NCBI RefSeq assembly: GCF_016461825.1
Contig: NZ_JAEMNU010000074.1
Coordinates: 50,869-103,953, forward strand
Source of the DNA: Rugamonas violacea
Lineage (GTDB): Bacteria; Pseudomonadota; Gammaproteobacteria; Burkholderiales; Burkholderiaceae_D
Reading direction: 5' to 3'
Length of the DNA: 53,085 nucleotides
Made by a program: the position numbers and the translations under genes
Notes under the pieces: model-generated
The model's database searches: none
Told to the model about the DNA's origin: nothing
The model's input: only the letters and a program-made list of their open reading frames with translations
Shown here: one piece after another, positions 30,808-40,358 of the stretch
How positions within the stretch are numbered: position 1 is the first letter of the stretch
Layout: each line of letters begins with the position of its first letter

Positions 30808-32397
30808 TCAGGCCGTGACCTTGCCGTCGGCCGTGGCGACGGTGCCGTGGCCGGCCTCGACCGGCGTGACGATGGGAATGCGCAGCGTGAAACTGGCGCC
30901 CTGGCCGGGCTTGCTGCTCACCGCGATGGTGCCGGCGAACTGCTTGACGATCAGGTTGAACACGATGTTGAGCCCCAACCCGGTGCCGCCCTGGCCGCGG
31001 CGGGTGGTGACGAAGGGGTCGAACACCTTGTCGAGCATGTCGGCCGCGATGCCCCGGCCGTTGTCGACCACCTGCATCTCGATCCAGTCGCCGTCGCGCT
31101 TGACGTTGATGCCGATGCGGCCCTCGGCCTCGGCGGCGAAGGCGTGCTCGACGCAGTTCAGCGTCAAGTTGGTGATCACCTGGGCCAGCGCGCCGGGGTA
31201 GCTGTCGAGCACGATGTCGGCCGGGCACTCGATGGCCACGACGATGCGCGTCTTCTTCAGCTTCGGCTGCAGGCTCGACACCACCTCGCCGATGTAGTCG
31301 CGCAACTCGAAACGGCGGCGCGCCTCGCTGACCTGGTCGACGGCGATCTGCTTGAAGCTGTGGATCAGGTGGGCGGCGCGGTAGGCGTTGTTCATGATCA
31401 GGCGGGCGCTCTCGCTGGCCGTCTCCAGGTAGCGCAGGATGTCGGACTTCTTGATGTTGCCGTCGGCCACGTTCTGGTGCACCTTTTCGGTCGCCTCCAT
31501 CAGCACCGAGGCGCTGGTCAGGGCGATGCCGACCGGCGTGTTGATCTCGTGGGCGACGCCGGCCACCAGGCCGCCCAGCGAGGCCAGCCGCTCGGCCTGC
31601 AGCAGCGACTCCTGGGTGCGCTGCAGGTCGTCCATCGCCCGCGCCGTCGCCTGCGCCGACTTGCGCGCCTCGTCCTCGGCCTCGCGGATGCGGGCGATGA
31701 TCGACTTCACCTTGCGCTGGATGGCGTTGAAGCCGCGGATCACCTCGCCGAGCTCGTCGCGCCGGTTGTCGGCCAGCTCCTCGACCTCGTCGCTGCCGCG
31801 CGTGGCCAGGTCGAACAGGCCGTCGCGCAATTGTTTCAACGGGTCGAACACGATGCGCAGGCTGAGCGCCAGCGCCGCCACCAGGATCAAGTCGAGCAAC
31901 AGCACCTCGATGACCTTGCGCCGCACCTCGGCCGCCAAGGTGGCGTCGATCTGGGCGCGGCTGAAGTTGACCACCACGCGGCCGACGATCACCGGCTTCA
32001 GGGCGGCGCCGGCGGCGCCCGAGTCGCGGTAGGCCAGGTCGGCCACCACCGGCGAGCCGGGCACGGGGGAGTCGGTGTCGATGCTGGCGACGCCGCCGTT
32101 GTCGCGCCGCAGCTTGCCGGAAAACAGGCCGACCGAGGTGTCGTAGACGCGGATCGCCACCAGCTCGGGCGGCAACATCTCGGCGGCGACGATGTTGTCG
32201 ACCTTGGCCTTGTCCAGGTCCCACAGCGCCGACGGCAGGCTGGTCTGCAGGCGCGTCAACACACCCTGGCGCAGGCGCTGGTTGCTGACCTCCAACTCGT
32301 GGCCGAGGCTGTATTGGGCGTAGGTGCCGGAAATGGCCAGCACCACCGTGACGATCAGCACGAACAACAATGTCAGCCGACCTTGGATTCCAAACAT
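30808..32397 (-). CDS. membrane sensor histidine kinase
   Basis: A 529-residue kinase. The first transmembrane helix covers about residues 7-27, a periplasmic sensor region 28-163 and the second helix 164-184. A HAMP segment (about 185-240) leads into a coiled coil. The phosphoacceptor is His283 in GGLVAGVAHEINTPVG. The HATPase_c domain has the N box NLTLNCVEHAF, VVDNGRGI, FDPFVTTRRGQGGTGLGLNI and a C-terminal GASFTLRIP. HisKA regions with AHEINTPVG occur in the large NtrB/ZraS-like group of sensors. No response regulator is adjacent, so this is an orphan kinase by position. It is divergent from the HDOD pair. Confidence 0.93.
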   Translation of the reverse strand: MFGIQGRLTLLFVLIVTVVLAISGTYAQYSLGHELEVSNQRLRQGVLTRLQTSLPSALWDLDKAKVDNIVAAEMLPPELVAIRVYDTSVGLFSGKLRRDNGGVASIDTDSPVPGSPVVADLAYRDSGAAGAALKPVIVGRVVVNFSRAQIDATLAAEVRRKVIEVLLLDLILVAALALSLRIVFDPLKQLRDGLFDLATRGSDEVEELADNRRDELGEVIRGFNAIQRKVKSIIARIREAEDEARKSAQATARAMDDLQRTQESLLQAERLASLGGLVAGVAHEINTPVGIALTSASVLMEATEKVHQNVADGNIKKSDILRYLETASESARLIMNNAYRAAHLIHSFKQIAVDQVSEARRRFELRDYIGEVVSSLQPKLKKTRIVVAIECPADIVLDSYPGALAQVITNLTLNCVEHAFAAEAEGRIGINVKRDGDWIEMQVVDNGRGIAADMLDKVFDPFVTTRRGQGGTGLGLNIVFNLIVKQFAGTIAVSSKPGQGASFTLRIPIVTPVEAGHGTVATADGKVTA

Positions 32398-32618
32398 CTA
32401 CCGCTCCCCCCTCGCCCGCGCGGGACAACCGCTGTTTTCGATGGCAACGCCCCAATGTACGGGAAGCCCCGCGACTTGGCAAGAAGTTGCAAGCCCGGCA
32501 CGGCCACGCCGCGGGCCGGTAGCTGACGCAGCACAACATTGCGCCGGGCCAATGCAGGAGGCGGCAGACGTGGCAGGCTGGCAATGGTAAGATCGGACAA
32601 AGCGATCAGGGAGGATGT

Positions 32619-32960
32619 ATGACCACCAACTACCAGCAGTTGCCGCTGGCGCAAGTGCTGCCGGGCATGAGCTTGTCGGACGAGCTGCTCGACCTGCAGG
32701 GCCACGTCCTGCTGCCGCAGGGCACGGTGCTGAGCGAGGCGATGATCGCCCTGATGCCGCGCCACGGCATCGCCGTGCTGCCGATCGCCCTGCAGCCCGT
32801 CTCGGTCGAAGAGGCGGCCGCCGAGCGCCAGCAACAGCTCGAACGCATCGCCCACCTGTTCCGCCGCAACGACCCGGAGGTCGACAAGGACTGGGCCACC
32901 ACCCTGCTGCGCAGCCACGTCAGCCATTTCCGCGCCGGCCCGGCGGAGGACGCGGCATGA
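32619..32960 (+). CDS. small protein paired with HDOD protein (DUF3391-like N-domain)
   Basis: A 113-residue protein of unproven function. LAQVLPGMSLSDELLDLQGH and VLLPQGTVLSEAMIALMPRH resemble the N-terminal accessory segment found in many HD-GYP/HDOD proteins (L-x-PGM-x-L and G-x-LL-x-x-G-x-x-L). The remainder is helical and charged. AGGGAGGA precedes the ATG. The stop overlaps the ATG of the HDOD gene (ATGA), so the two proteins are coupled and likely act together. Confidence 0.7.
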   Translation: MTTNYQQLPLAQVLPGMSLSDELLDLQGHVLLPQGTVLSEAMIALMPRHGIAVLPIALQPVSVEEAAAERQQQLERIAHLFRRNDPEVDKDWATTLLRSHVSHFRAGPAEDAA

Positions 32961-33817
32961 GCATCGATCCCGCCTTGCAGGCGTTGAGCTACGACGACGT
33001 CGTCAAGAATCTGGAGGACTTGCCGTCGCTGCCGGCGGTGGTGATGGAGCTGCTCAACAGCATCGACCAGGAGGACGTCGACATCTCGGTGTTGGCCAAG
33101 AAGGTGTCGAACGACCAGGCGCTGACGGCCAAGACGCTGCGCCTGGCCAACTCCTCGCTGTACGGCCTGCAGATCAAGGTCACCACCATCCAGCAGGCGA
33201 TCACCTACCTGGGTTTCCAGACCACGCGCAACCTGATCACGGCGGCGGCCGTCACCGGCTGCTTCGCCGAGGGCCATTGCCGCGGCTTCGACCACCGCGC
33301 TTTCTGGCGCCACTCGATCGCCACCGCCGCCTGCGCCAAGGTGCTGGCGCGGCAGATGCGTTTCAACCAGGACTACGCCTTCACCGCCGGCCTGCTGCAC
33401 GACATCGGCCGGCTGGTGCTGGTGGCCAGCTTCCCCGATCGCTACGAGCAGGTGCTGGCCCACCGCGCCGAACACGATTGCTTCCTGCTCGACGCCGAAC
33501 GGGCCGTGCTGGGCATCGACCACGTCGATGCCGGCATGGCGCTGGCCGAGCACTGGAACTTCTCCGACACGATGCGGCTGGCCATCGGCGGCCACCACGA
33601 CCCGGAAAAACCGGGCGCCGGCTTCCTCGCCGCCATCATCCACGTGGCCGACGCCATCGTCCACGCGCTCGACCTGGCGCAGGCGCCCGACGGCCTGGTG
33701 CCGCCGGTCTCGCCGGTGGCCTGGAACGCGCTGGGACTCGACGAGTCGGTCTACCTGCAGCTGTTCCGCGAAACCGAGCTGCAGTACGAGGAGATCACCA
33801 TGGCCCTGCTCTCCTGA
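32957..33817 (+). CDS. HDOD-domain signalling protein
   Basis: A 286-residue protein with the HDOD domain (PF08668), about residues 18-215. Family signatures include LPSLPAVVMELLNSI, ANSSLYGLQIKVTTIQQAIT and FTAGLLHDIGRLVL. LLHDIG retains an HD pair, unlike many HDOD proteins, but the remaining HD-GYP residues are not evident. GHHDPEKPGAG lies in the C-terminal part. HDOD proteins act in signalling, motility or stress control and usually lack hydrolase activity (family knowledge). It is coupled to the preceding small gene. Its partner pathway is not identified here. Confidence 0.88.
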   Translation: MSIDPALQALSYDDVVKNLEDLPSLPAVVMELLNSIDQEDVDISVLAKKVSNDQALTAKTLRLANSSLYGLQIKVTTIQQAITYLGFQTTRNLITAAAVTGCFAEGHCRGFDHRAFWRHSIATAACAKVLARQMRFNQDYAFTAGLLHDIGRLVLVASFPDRYEQVLAHRAEHDCFLLDAERAVLGIDHVDAGMALAEHWNFSDTMRLAIGGHHDPEKPGAGFLAAIIHVADAIVHALDLAQAPDGLVPPVSPVAWNALGLDESVYLQLFRETELQYEEITMALLS

Positions 33818-33849
33818 GCAAGGCCGGCCGCGCGCCGCCACGGCGCACC

Positions 33850-34185
33850 TCAGTGGTGGGCGTAGTTGCCGCCGGCTTCCTTCTTGTCGCCACGGTCTTC
33901 CGCCTTGGGGCGGCCCTGGGCGTCGGACAGGCGATACTTGGTGCGCCGGTCGCCCATCAAATCGCGCAGGTCACGGATGCTCATACCGGTCACCTCGTGC
34001 ATGCGGATCAGCAGCGAGGCGCCGACCGGCAGGCGATGGTGGCGGATCTTGCTAATCACCGGCGGTGCCACTTCCAGCAGGCGCGACAGGGCGGCGTCGT
34101 TTTTCAGCTGCATCTTGCCAAGCAGGATGTCGAGCAGATGGTTGGGGTTGTAGCTCTCTTGGGATGCAAGCGCGTGATGTGCCAT
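33850..34185 (-). CDS. small HTH DNA-binding protein
   Basis: A 111-residue protein with a central helix-turn-helix: LLDILLGKMQLKNDAALSRL followed by LEVAPPVISKIRHHRLPVGA. The ALSRLLEVAPPVISKIRHHR part matches the AA-x-x-L-x-V-x-x-x-x-I-S-x-I-R pattern of Cro/XRE-like domains. The C-terminal tail is basic and hydrophilic. GAGGA precedes the ATG. It is preceded, 57 bases upstream, by a small reading frame with a perfect Shine-Dalgarno site and an AT-rich promoter region. It is probably a regulator; the target is unknown. Confidence 0.75.
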   Translation of the reverse strand: MAHHALASQESYNPNHLLDILLGKMQLKNDAALSRLLEVAPPVISKIRHHRLPVGASLLIRMHEVTGMSIRDLRDLMGDRRTKYRLSDAQGRPKAEDRGDKKEAGGNYAHH

Positions 34186-34242
34186 GATATTCCTCGTCTG
34201 TGTTGGTGAATCAAATAATGCGGTTCCGAACTTAAGGGCGGC

Positions 34243-34314
34243 TTAGAGCGCCTCGCCAGGGGTGTTGCCTGTTTCCCCACCCGCGCCTGGCGCGCCGGCG
34301 GCGATTTGAGCCAC
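34243..34314 (-). CDS. candidate 23-residue peptide upstream of HTH gene
   Basis: Start GTG at 34314, stop at 34243. A perfect AGGAGG (complement of 34321-34326) stands 6 bases before it. The peptide would be VAQIAAGAPGAGGETGNTPG plus EAL, rich in Gly and Ala. It lies just ahead of the HTH gene on the same strand in otherwise AT-rich DNA. A longer frame of 70 codons ending at the same stop exists (start 34455) but has no ribosome site. It may be a leader peptide, a signalling peptide or chance; evidence is only the Shine-Dalgarno site and the location. Confidence 0.35.
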   Translation of the reverse strand: MAQIAAGAPGAGGETGNTPGEAL

Positions 34315-34681
34315 TTTCGCCCTCCTTTTTAAATTGTAATTTACACAATATTCTATACCTAAATTGCTAGTTTCCCTCTTGTGCAGCGCCAGCAAAGATT
34401 GTGTAAGATCAATCATTAGCTGGAAAGCTTGACAACTTTGATGCCATTTCAACACATGGCGACCATGGGTGTCGCACGCAAGAACTTGTAGGAAATTGTT
34501 ACAAGATTAAATGGCGCTCCGCTGGCGACCTCATCATTGGCCGGGGAACTGTGACATGACCCCGGCGGCGTCGGGCCGGCGGCGGCGCCAAGACTGCGGG
34601 ATGGGGACGCGGCGACGCGCCGGCCGGATGTGCCCCGGCTGGCATCGCGCAAGGTGGAAAAAAGCGAGTCGGTAGAACGGC
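34315..34681. other. AT-rich regulatory region with inverted repeat
   Basis: The segment 34325-34500 is much more AT-rich than its surroundings. It holds TTACACAA (34341-34348) and TTGTGTAA (34399-34406), an inverted pair 50 bases apart. A TATAGAAT motif on the minus strand could be the -10 of the HTH transcript. From 34500 to 34681 the DNA becomes GC-rich again, and nothing recognisable is seen. Confidence 0.4.
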
Positions 34682-34975
34682 TCAGGCGGTGGTGTCGATA
34701 TGCCGGCCCAGCGTGGCGCGCTCCTGCTGCGCCTCGACCTGCTGCTGCGCCAGCTCGATGCGGGCGCCGACCTGGCGCTGCTGCTCGGCCTTGGCGGCCT
34801 GCTGGCGCTCGGCCACCTTGGCCGCCGCCTCGGCCGCCTTATTGTCGCCGCGCGCCTGCTGGCCGCGCTCGGCCCGCTGGCCGTCCTCGGCGCGCCGCGC
34901 GCCGCGGTGCTGGGCGGTCTGCTGCAAATTGTTGGCCACCGTGGCGGCGGCGGAACCGGCGGGACGAAGCGACAT
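34682..34975 (-). CDS. hypothetical Ala/Gln/Arg-rich coiled-coil protein
   Basis: A 97-residue protein, MSLRPAGSAAATVANNLQQT at the start and then long runs of Gln, Ala, Arg and Glu (AEAAAKVAERQQAAKAEQQR). Composition predicts one long charged helix or coiled coil. CGGAG precedes the ATG. No signal peptide and no known domain. Upstream minus-strand codons exist but look like non-coding extension. I do not recognise the family. Confidence 0.5.
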   Translation of the reverse strand: MSLRPAGSAAATVANNLQQTAQHRGARRAEDGQRAERGQQARGDNKAAEAAAKVAERQQAAKAEQQRQVGARIELAQQQVEAQQERATLGRHIDTTA

Positions 34976-35241
34976 GGCGGACTCCGACAGGGTGGATGGC
35001 ACCGGACATTGCCGGCGGGCTACATCTTTACTGTAGAGCGCGCCGACCGGAATGCAAGCAAAAATCCGCGCCGGCCTGGATTGACTCGCCATCCGCCCCG
35101 GCAATTTACGTTACACTGGCGCCTATCCCGCCGGCGCGCCGCTCTGCCGCCTCCGGCCCTTGGCGGGCGCGCCTTGCGCCCCGTCCGGCGCGTCGCGGCC
35201 ACGCCGCCGCCGCGCCCCTCACACACGAACGACACGCCCCA

Positions 35242-36288
35242 TTGAAAACCAAGACCCCAGTCCAGCCGCACTACTTCATCCCCGAGCCGCTCGATAACGC
35301 GCGCCTGGCCCACCTGTGCGGCCCGCTCGACGAGAACCTGCGGCAGATCTCCGCCGCGCTCGACGTCACCATCTTCCGCCGTGGCGAAAAATTCATCGTC
35401 AGCGGCAGCAACGCCGAACGCGCCGTCGAAATCCTCGACCAGTTCTACCAGGTCGCCAACAAGGTGGTGCCGATCGAGGAGGTGCAACTGGCCCTGGTCG
35501 AGCAGCGCGCCGGCCTGTCGGCCGTCAGCGAGCACCACGCCCCGAGCGCCTTCGTCGAACCCGACATCGCCAGCCCGCAGTTGAAGACGCGCCGCACCGA
35601 CCTGCGCGGCCGCACGCCGCACCAGATCAAATACCTGCGCCACATCCTCGAACACGACATCAGCTTCGGCGTCGGCCCGGCCGGCACCGGCAAGACCTAC
35701 CTGGCGGTGGCCTGCGCCGTCGACGCCCTCGAACGCGACGCCGTCAAGCGCATCATCCTGACCCGCCCCGCCGTCGAAGCCGGCGAACGCCTCGGCTTCC
35801 TGCCCGGCGACCTGGCGCAGAAGGTCGATCCCTACCTGCGCCCGCTGTACGACGCGCTGTACGACCTGCTCGGCTTCGACCGCACGCAGAAGATGTTCGA
35901 GAAGCAGATCATCGAGGTCGCCCCGCTGGCCTACATGCGCGGCCGCACCCTGAACCACGCCTTCGTCATCCTCGACGAGGCGCAGAACACCACCGTCGAA
36001 CAGATGAAGATGTTCCTGACCCGCATCGGCTTCGGCAGCAAGGCCGTGGTCACCGGCGACGTCACCCAGATCGACCTGCACAAGAGCCAGAAGAGCGGTC
36101 TGGTCGACGCCATCGCCGTGCTGCGCGAGGTGCGCGGCATCGCCTTCACCCAGTTCGGCAGCGAGGACGTGGTGCGCCACCCGCTGGTGGCGCGCATCGT
36201 CGACGCCTACGAGGCGGCGCAGGACGCCAACGCCGACATCACCCATTTGATCAAACCCAGCGCCGTCAAAAATGTCCGAAAAAAATAA
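35242..36288 (+). CDS. PhoH-like ATPase
   Basis: A 348-residue PhoH/YbeZ-family protein, a cytoplasmic ATPase that works with YbeY in rRNA and RNA quality control (family knowledge). Walker A is GPAGTGKT and Walker B is [19 protein letters not shown] and [20 protein letters not shown] are further family motifs. A KH-like N-terminal domain precedes the ATPase. No ATG is available at the conserved start, so TTG at 35242 is chosen; no good Shine-Dalgarno site is seen. The 3' end overlaps ybeY by 17 bases, the usual phoH-ybeY-corC-lnt order. Confidence 0.93.
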   Translation: MKTKTPVQPHYFIPEPLDNARLAHLCGPLDENLRQISAALDVTIFRRGEKFIVSGSNAERAVEILDQFYQVANKVVPIEEVQLALVEQRAGLSAVSEHHAPSAFVEPDIASPQLKTRRTDLRGRTPHQIKYLRHILEHDISFGVGPAGTGKTYLAVACAVDALERDAVKRIILTRPAVEAGERLGFLPGDLAQKVDPYLRPLYDALYDLLGFDRTQKMFEKQIIEVAPLAYMRGRTLNHAFVILDEAQNTTVEQMKMFLTRIGFGSKAVVTGDVTQIDLHKSQKSGLVDAIAVLREVRGIAFTQFGSEDVVRHPLVARIVDAYEAAQDANADITHLIKPSAVKNVRKK

Positions 36289-36745
36289 ACTCTCGCTGTC
36301 GGTGCAATACCCGGACAGCCGCCTGCAGGCCAGCATCACCCGCGCCAAACTGCGCCGCTGGGTCCAGGCGGCCCTGCTGGCGCCGGCCGAGCTGACCATC
36401 CGCTTCGTCGACGCCGCCGAGGGCCGGACCCTGAACCGCGACTACCGCGGCAAGGACTACGCCACCAACGTGCTGACCTTCGCCTACAACGAGGGCGAGC
36501 AGCTGGCCGACGACGCGCCGACCCAGGCCGACATCATCCTCTGCACCGACGTGCTCGAACGCGAAGCGGCCGAGCAGGGCAAGACGGTCGAGCAGCACAC
36601 CGCCCACCTGATCGTCCACGGCGTGCTGCACGCCCAGGGCTACGACCACATGGACGACGCCGAAGCCACCGAGATGGAAGGCCTGGAGACCGAGATCCTG
36701 GCCGCCCTCGGCATCGCCGACCCCTACGCCGACGCGGCCGGCTAA
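36272..36745 (+). CDS. ybeY: rRNA maturation endoribonuclease YbeY
   Basis: A 157-residue zinc endoribonuclease for 16S rRNA 3'-end processing and ribosome quality control. The metal site [14 protein letters not shown] holds the three histidines of the H-x3-H-x5-H motif. [15 protein letters not shown] is the other conserved stretch. The ATG lies inside the 3' end of the PhoH-like gene. The protein is of normal length. Confidence 0.97.
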   Translation: MSEKNKLSLSVQYPDSRLQASITRAKLRRWVQAALLAPAELTIRFVDAAEGRTLNRDYRGKDYATNVLTFAYNEGEQLADDAPTQADIILCTDVLEREAAEQGKTVEQHTAHLIVHGVLHAQGYDHMDDAEATEMEGLETEILAALGIADPYADAAG

Positions 36746-36850
36746 GTCCGCCCCCGGCGGCGGGCGCGAGCATGTTGTTTTGACAAAATCCGTCCGCCCC
36801 GGCCATTTGGTGTATCCTATACCCCTTCGAAACAACGGCTCACGCCTCCT

Positions 36851-37729
36851 ATGCAAGAGCACCCTAGTGGCGTCAAGACTGACGCCAAGCCCCACCGGTC
36901 ACTGTTTGAACGCCTGACCGCACTGATCTCCCCCGAGCCCGAGAACCGCGCGGAACTGCTCGAAGTTCTGCACGACGCCCACGAACGCAACCTGATCGAC
37001 GCCGACGCCCTGTCGATGATCGAAGGCGTGTTCCAGGTGTCGGACCTGTCCGCCCGCGACATCATGATCCCCCGTTCGCAAATGGACGTGATCGACATCT
37101 CCAAACCGATCGAGGAATGGCTGCCGACCGTGCTGCAGACGGCGCACTCGCGCTTCCCCGCCATCGAGGGCGAACGCGACAAGGTGATCGGCATCCTGCT
37201 GGCCAAGGACCTGCTGCGCTACTACGCCGAAGACTCCTTCGACGTGCGCGACATGCTGCGCCCGGCCATCTTCATCCCCGAATCGAAACGCCTGAACGTG
37301 TTGCTGCGCGACTTCCGCGCCAACCACAACCACATGGCCATCGTGGTTGACGAGTACAGCGGCGTGGCCGGCCTGATCACCATCGAGGACGTGCTCGAAC
37401 AGATCGTCGGCGACATCGAGGACGAATACGACTTCGACGAGGAGGAGGACAACATCCTCTCGATCAAGGAAGGCGTCCACGGCCCGCGCTGGCGCATCAA
37501 GGCGCTGACCGAGATCAGCCAGTTCAACGACGAGCTCGACACCGCCCTGCCCGACGACGACGTCGACACCATCGGCGGCCTGGTCGCCAAGCACCTGGCG
37601 CGCATGCCGCACAAGGGCGACGTGTTCGACTTCGAGAACCTGCGCTTCGAGGTGCTGCGCGCCGACGCCCGGCAGATCCACGTGCTGCTGGTGGAAAGAC
37701 TGCCGGCCGCGCCGGGCGCCGACGCCTGA
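36851..37729 (+). CDS. corC: CorC/HlyC CBS-domain protein
   Basis: A 292-residue cytoplasmic protein. Two CBS domains occupy about residues 65-190 (DIMIPRSQMDVIDI; HNHMAIVVDEYSGVAGLITI). A CorC_HlyC transporter-associated domain follows (DIEDEYDFDEEEDN to the end, with DTIGGLVAKHLARMPHKGD and FEVLRADARQIHVLLVERL). CorC is linked to CorA Mg2+/Co2+ efflux and acts next to lnt in many genomes. A 105-base gap before the gene may hold a promoter. lnt begins one base after its stop. Confidence 0.94.
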   Translation: MQEHPSGVKTDAKPHRSLFERLTALISPEPENRAELLEVLHDAHERNLIDADALSMIEGVFQVSDLSARDIMIPRSQMDVIDISKPIEEWLPTVLQTAHSRFPAIEGERDKVIGILLAKDLLRYYAEDSFDVRDMLRPAIFIPESKRLNVLLRDFRANHNHMAIVVDEYSGVAGLITIEDVLEQIVGDIEDEYDFDEEEDNILSIKEGVHGPRWRIKALTEISQFNDELDTALPDDDVDTIGGLVAKHLARMPHKGDVFDFENLRFEVLRADARQIHVLLVERLPAAPGADA

Positions 37730-37730
37730 C

Positions 37731-39308
37731 ATGCGTTTTCGCCCAGCCCGTCCCGACGCCCCTCCCCCGCCCCAACGCAGCACCCGTGGCCGCATGGCCA
37801 TCGCCGCGCTGGCCGGCGCCGGCTGCGTCTTCGCCTTCGCCCCGTTCGGCTGGTGGCCGCTGCAGATCCTCGCCCTGGCCGTGCTGTTCTACCAGGTGCT
37901 GCGCAGCGCCGGCGTGAAAAGCGCGGCGCTGGTCGGCTGGGCCTTCGGCTTCGGCTGGACCGCCGCCGGCACCCACTGGCTCTACGTCTCCCTGCACAAC
38001 TTCGGCGGCATGGCCGCGCCCCTGGCCGCCGCCGCCGTCGCCCTGCTGGCCTTCGGCATGGGCAGCTACGTCGCCCTGGCGATGGGCGCCGCCGCCTGGT
38101 TGCGCCAGCGCTGGGCGCTGCCGCTGCCGGCCGCCAACCTGCTGCTGCTGCCGGCCATGTGGGCGCTGTTCGAATGGCTGCGCGGCTGGCTGTTCACCGG
38201 CTTCCCCTGGCTGTCGGCCGGCTACGCCCACAACCACGGTCCGCTGGCCGGCTACGCCGCCATCATCGGCGTGTACGGCCTGGGCTGGCTGGCCGCCGTC
38301 TGCGCCGGCGCCCTGCTGCTGCTGGCGCACCGCACCCGCTGGCGCGCCGCCGGCCTGCTCGCCGGCCTCATGCTGGCCGGCCTGGGCCTGGGCCAGCTGC
38401 ACTGGACCCACGCCGAGGGCAAGCCGATCAGCGTGCGTCTGCTACAGGGCAACATCCCGCAGGACGAGAAGTTCAACGGCGCCCACGTGATGGCCACGCT
38501 GAAGCAGTACCAGGAGGCCATCATGGCCGCCCCGGCCGACCTGATCGCCACGCCGGAGACGGCGGTGGTGCTGCTGCCGCAGCAGCTGCCGCCCGACTAC
38601 CTGCCGGCGCTGGCCCAGTTCACCCAAAAAACCGGCAGCAGCCTGGTGCTCGGCATCCCGCTGGCCGACAGCCCCACCGTCTACCACAACAGCGTCATCG
38701 GCATCGCCCCGCGCGCCGGCGCCGCCGCCTACCGCTACGACAAACACCACCTGGTGCCGTTCGGCGAATTCATTCCGCTCGGCTTCCGCTGGTTCGTCGA
38801 CCTGATGTCGATTCCACTGGGCGACCAAACCCGAGGCGCCGCCGTGCAACCGGCGCTGGCCGTCAAGGACCAGCGCGTGCTGCCCAACATCTGCTACGAG
38901 GACTTGTTCGGCGAGGAGATCGCCGAACAGCTCAACGCGCCGGCCGGCGGCCAATTGCCGGCCACGCTGCTGCTCAACGTCTCCAACCTGGCCTGGTTCG
39001 GCGACACCATCGCCATCCCGCAGCACCTGCAGATCTCGCAGATGCGCACGCTGGAGACGGGCCGGCCGATGCTGCGCTCGACCAACACCGGCGCCACCGC
39101 CGTCATCGACGGCCACGGCGTGGTGCGGGCCCAGTTGGCGCCCTACACCCGTGGCACCCTGGCGGCGACGGTGCAGGGCATGGCCGGCAGCACGCCTTAC
39201 ATCCTGTGGGGCAACAAACTATTCCTCGTCCTGACCGCCCTGGCCCTGGGCGGCGCCTGGCTGCTGGCGCGGCGAAATGCCGCGTCGCGGGCGACAATCC
39301 CGACATAG
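37731..39308 (+). CDS. lnt: apolipoprotein N-acyltransferase
   Basis: Adds the third acyl chain to the N-terminal Cys of lipoproteins at the inner membrane. The 525-residue product has about seven hydrophobic helices in its first 220 residues and a periplasmic nitrilase-like domain. The catalytic Glu lies in IATPETAV, the Lys in YRYDKHHLVPFGEFIP and the Cys in LPNICYEDLFGEE. LLLNVSNLAWFGDTIAIPQH is also conserved, and a final helix ends the protein. It starts one base after the corC stop. Confidence 0.97.
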   Translation: MRFRPARPDAPPPPQRSTRGRMAIAALAGAGCVFAFAPFGWWPLQILALAVLFYQVLRSAGVKSAALVGWAFGFGWTAAGTHWLYVSLHNFGGMAAPLAAAAVALLAFGMGSYVALAMGAAAWLRQRWALPLPAANLLLLPAMWALFEWLRGWLFTGFPWLSAGYAHNHGPLAGYAAIIGVYGLGWLAAVCAGALLLLAHRTRWRAAGLLAGLMLAGLGLGQLHWTHAEGKPISVRLLQGNIPQDEKFNGAHVMATLKQYQEAIMAAPADLIATPETAVVLLPQQLPPDYLPALAQFTQKTGSSLVLGIPLADSPTVYHNSVIGIAPRAGAAAYRYDKHHLVPFGEFIPLGFRWFVDLMSIPLGDQTRGAAVQPALAVKDQRVLPNICYEDLFGEEIAEQLNAPAGGQLPATLLLNVSNLAWFGDTIAIPQHLQISQMRTLETGRPMLRSTNTGATAVIDGHGVVRAQLAPYTRGTLAATVQGMAGSTPYILWGNKLFLVLTALALGGAWLLARRNAASRATIPT

Positions 39309-39431
39309 GCGCCTGAAACCCTGCGCAAAGCCCGCTTAAACTCACCAGCCACCCGCTAAAACCCGCTAAAATTGCCGCTTTAGCGAACCTGCAACCGCTC
39401 GCGCACCGCTGCGCACCACCGACCAAACAAG

Positions 39432-40346
39432 ATGCTCACATTTCAACAAATCATTCTGACCTTGCAAACCTACTGGGACAAGCAAGGCTGCGCCCTGCTC
39501 CAGCCCTACGACATGGAAGTCGGCGCCGGCACCTTCCACACCGGCACCTTCCTGCGCGCCATCGGCCCCGAGCCTTGGCGCGCCGCCTACGTGCAGCCGT
39601 CGCGCCGCCCCAAGGACGGCCGCTACGGCGAGAACCCGAACCGCATGCAGCACTACTACCAATACCAGGTGGTGCTCAAGCCGGCGCCGGAAAACATCCT
39701 CGACCTGTATCTCGGTTCGCTGGCCGCGCTCGGCCTGGACCTGCAGCAGAACGACGTGCGCTTCGTCGAGGACGACTGGGAAAGCCCGACCCTGGGCGCC
39801 TGGGGCCTGGGTTGGGAGGTCTGGTTGAACGGCATGGAGGTGACCCAGTTCACCTACTTCCAGCAGGTCGGCGGCCTCGATTGCAAGCCGGTGCTGGGCG
39901 AGATCACCTACGGCATCGAACGCCTGGCCATGTATCTGCAGGGCGTCGAGAACGTCTACGACCTGGTCTGGACCGAGTGGGAAGAAAACGGTATGACGAA
40001 AAAGCTGACCTACGGCGACGTGTTCCACCAAAACGAGGTCGAGCAGTCGACCTACAACTTCGAGCACGCCAACACCGACCTGCTGTTCGCCCAATTCGCC
40101 AACCACGAATCGGAAGCCAAGCGCCTGATCGAGTTGCAGCTGACCCTGCCGGCCTACGAGCAGATCATGAAGGCTTCGCACAGCTTCAACATGCTCGACG
40201 CCCGTGGCGCCATCTCCGTCACCGAGCGCGCCGCCTACATCGGCCGCGTGCGCACCTTGTCGCGCCTGGTCGCGCAAGCCTATTACGACTCGCGCGAACG
40301 GCTGGGCTTCCCCATGCTCGGCAACGCCGCCGCCGCTGCCGCCTAA
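39432..40346 (+). CDS. glyQ: glycyl-tRNA synthetase alpha subunit
   Basis: A 304-residue class II synthetase subunit of the alpha2beta2 glycyl-tRNA ligase. Recognised from [40 protein letters not shown] and [19 protein letters not shown]. The synthetase core continues with [20 protein letters not shown] and [14 protein letters not shown]. Length is normal. The beta subunit follows 12 bases later. The 123-base gap upstream holds a repeated ACCCGCTAAAA, part of which could supply a -10. Confidence 0.98.
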   Translation: MLTFQQIILTLQTYWDKQGCALLQPYDMEVGAGTFHTGTFLRAIGPEPWRAAYVQPSRRPKDGRYGENPNRMQHYYQYQVVLKPAPENILDLYLGSLAALGLDLQQNDVRFVEDDWESPTLGAWGLGWEVWLNGMEVTQFTYFQQVGGLDCKPVLGEITYGIERLAMYLQGVENVYDLVWTEWEENGMTKKLTYGDVFHQNEVEQSTYNFEHANTDLLFAQFANHESEAKRLIELQLTLPAYEQIMKASHSFNMLDARGAISVTERAAYIGRVRTLSRLVAQAYYDSRERLGFPMLGNAAAAAA

Positions 40347-40358
40347 GCCCCACAGAAT

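Noticed and set aside
34243..34455. 70-codon minus-strand frame containing the 23-residue peptide
   Set aside because: The 5' part runs through AT-rich promoter-like DNA and has no ribosome site; only the shorter GTG start with AGGAGG is supported.
36780..36823. TTGACA and TATCCT/TATACC upstream of corC as a promoter
   Set aside because: The hexamers are 27-32 bases apart, too far for a sigma-70 promoter.
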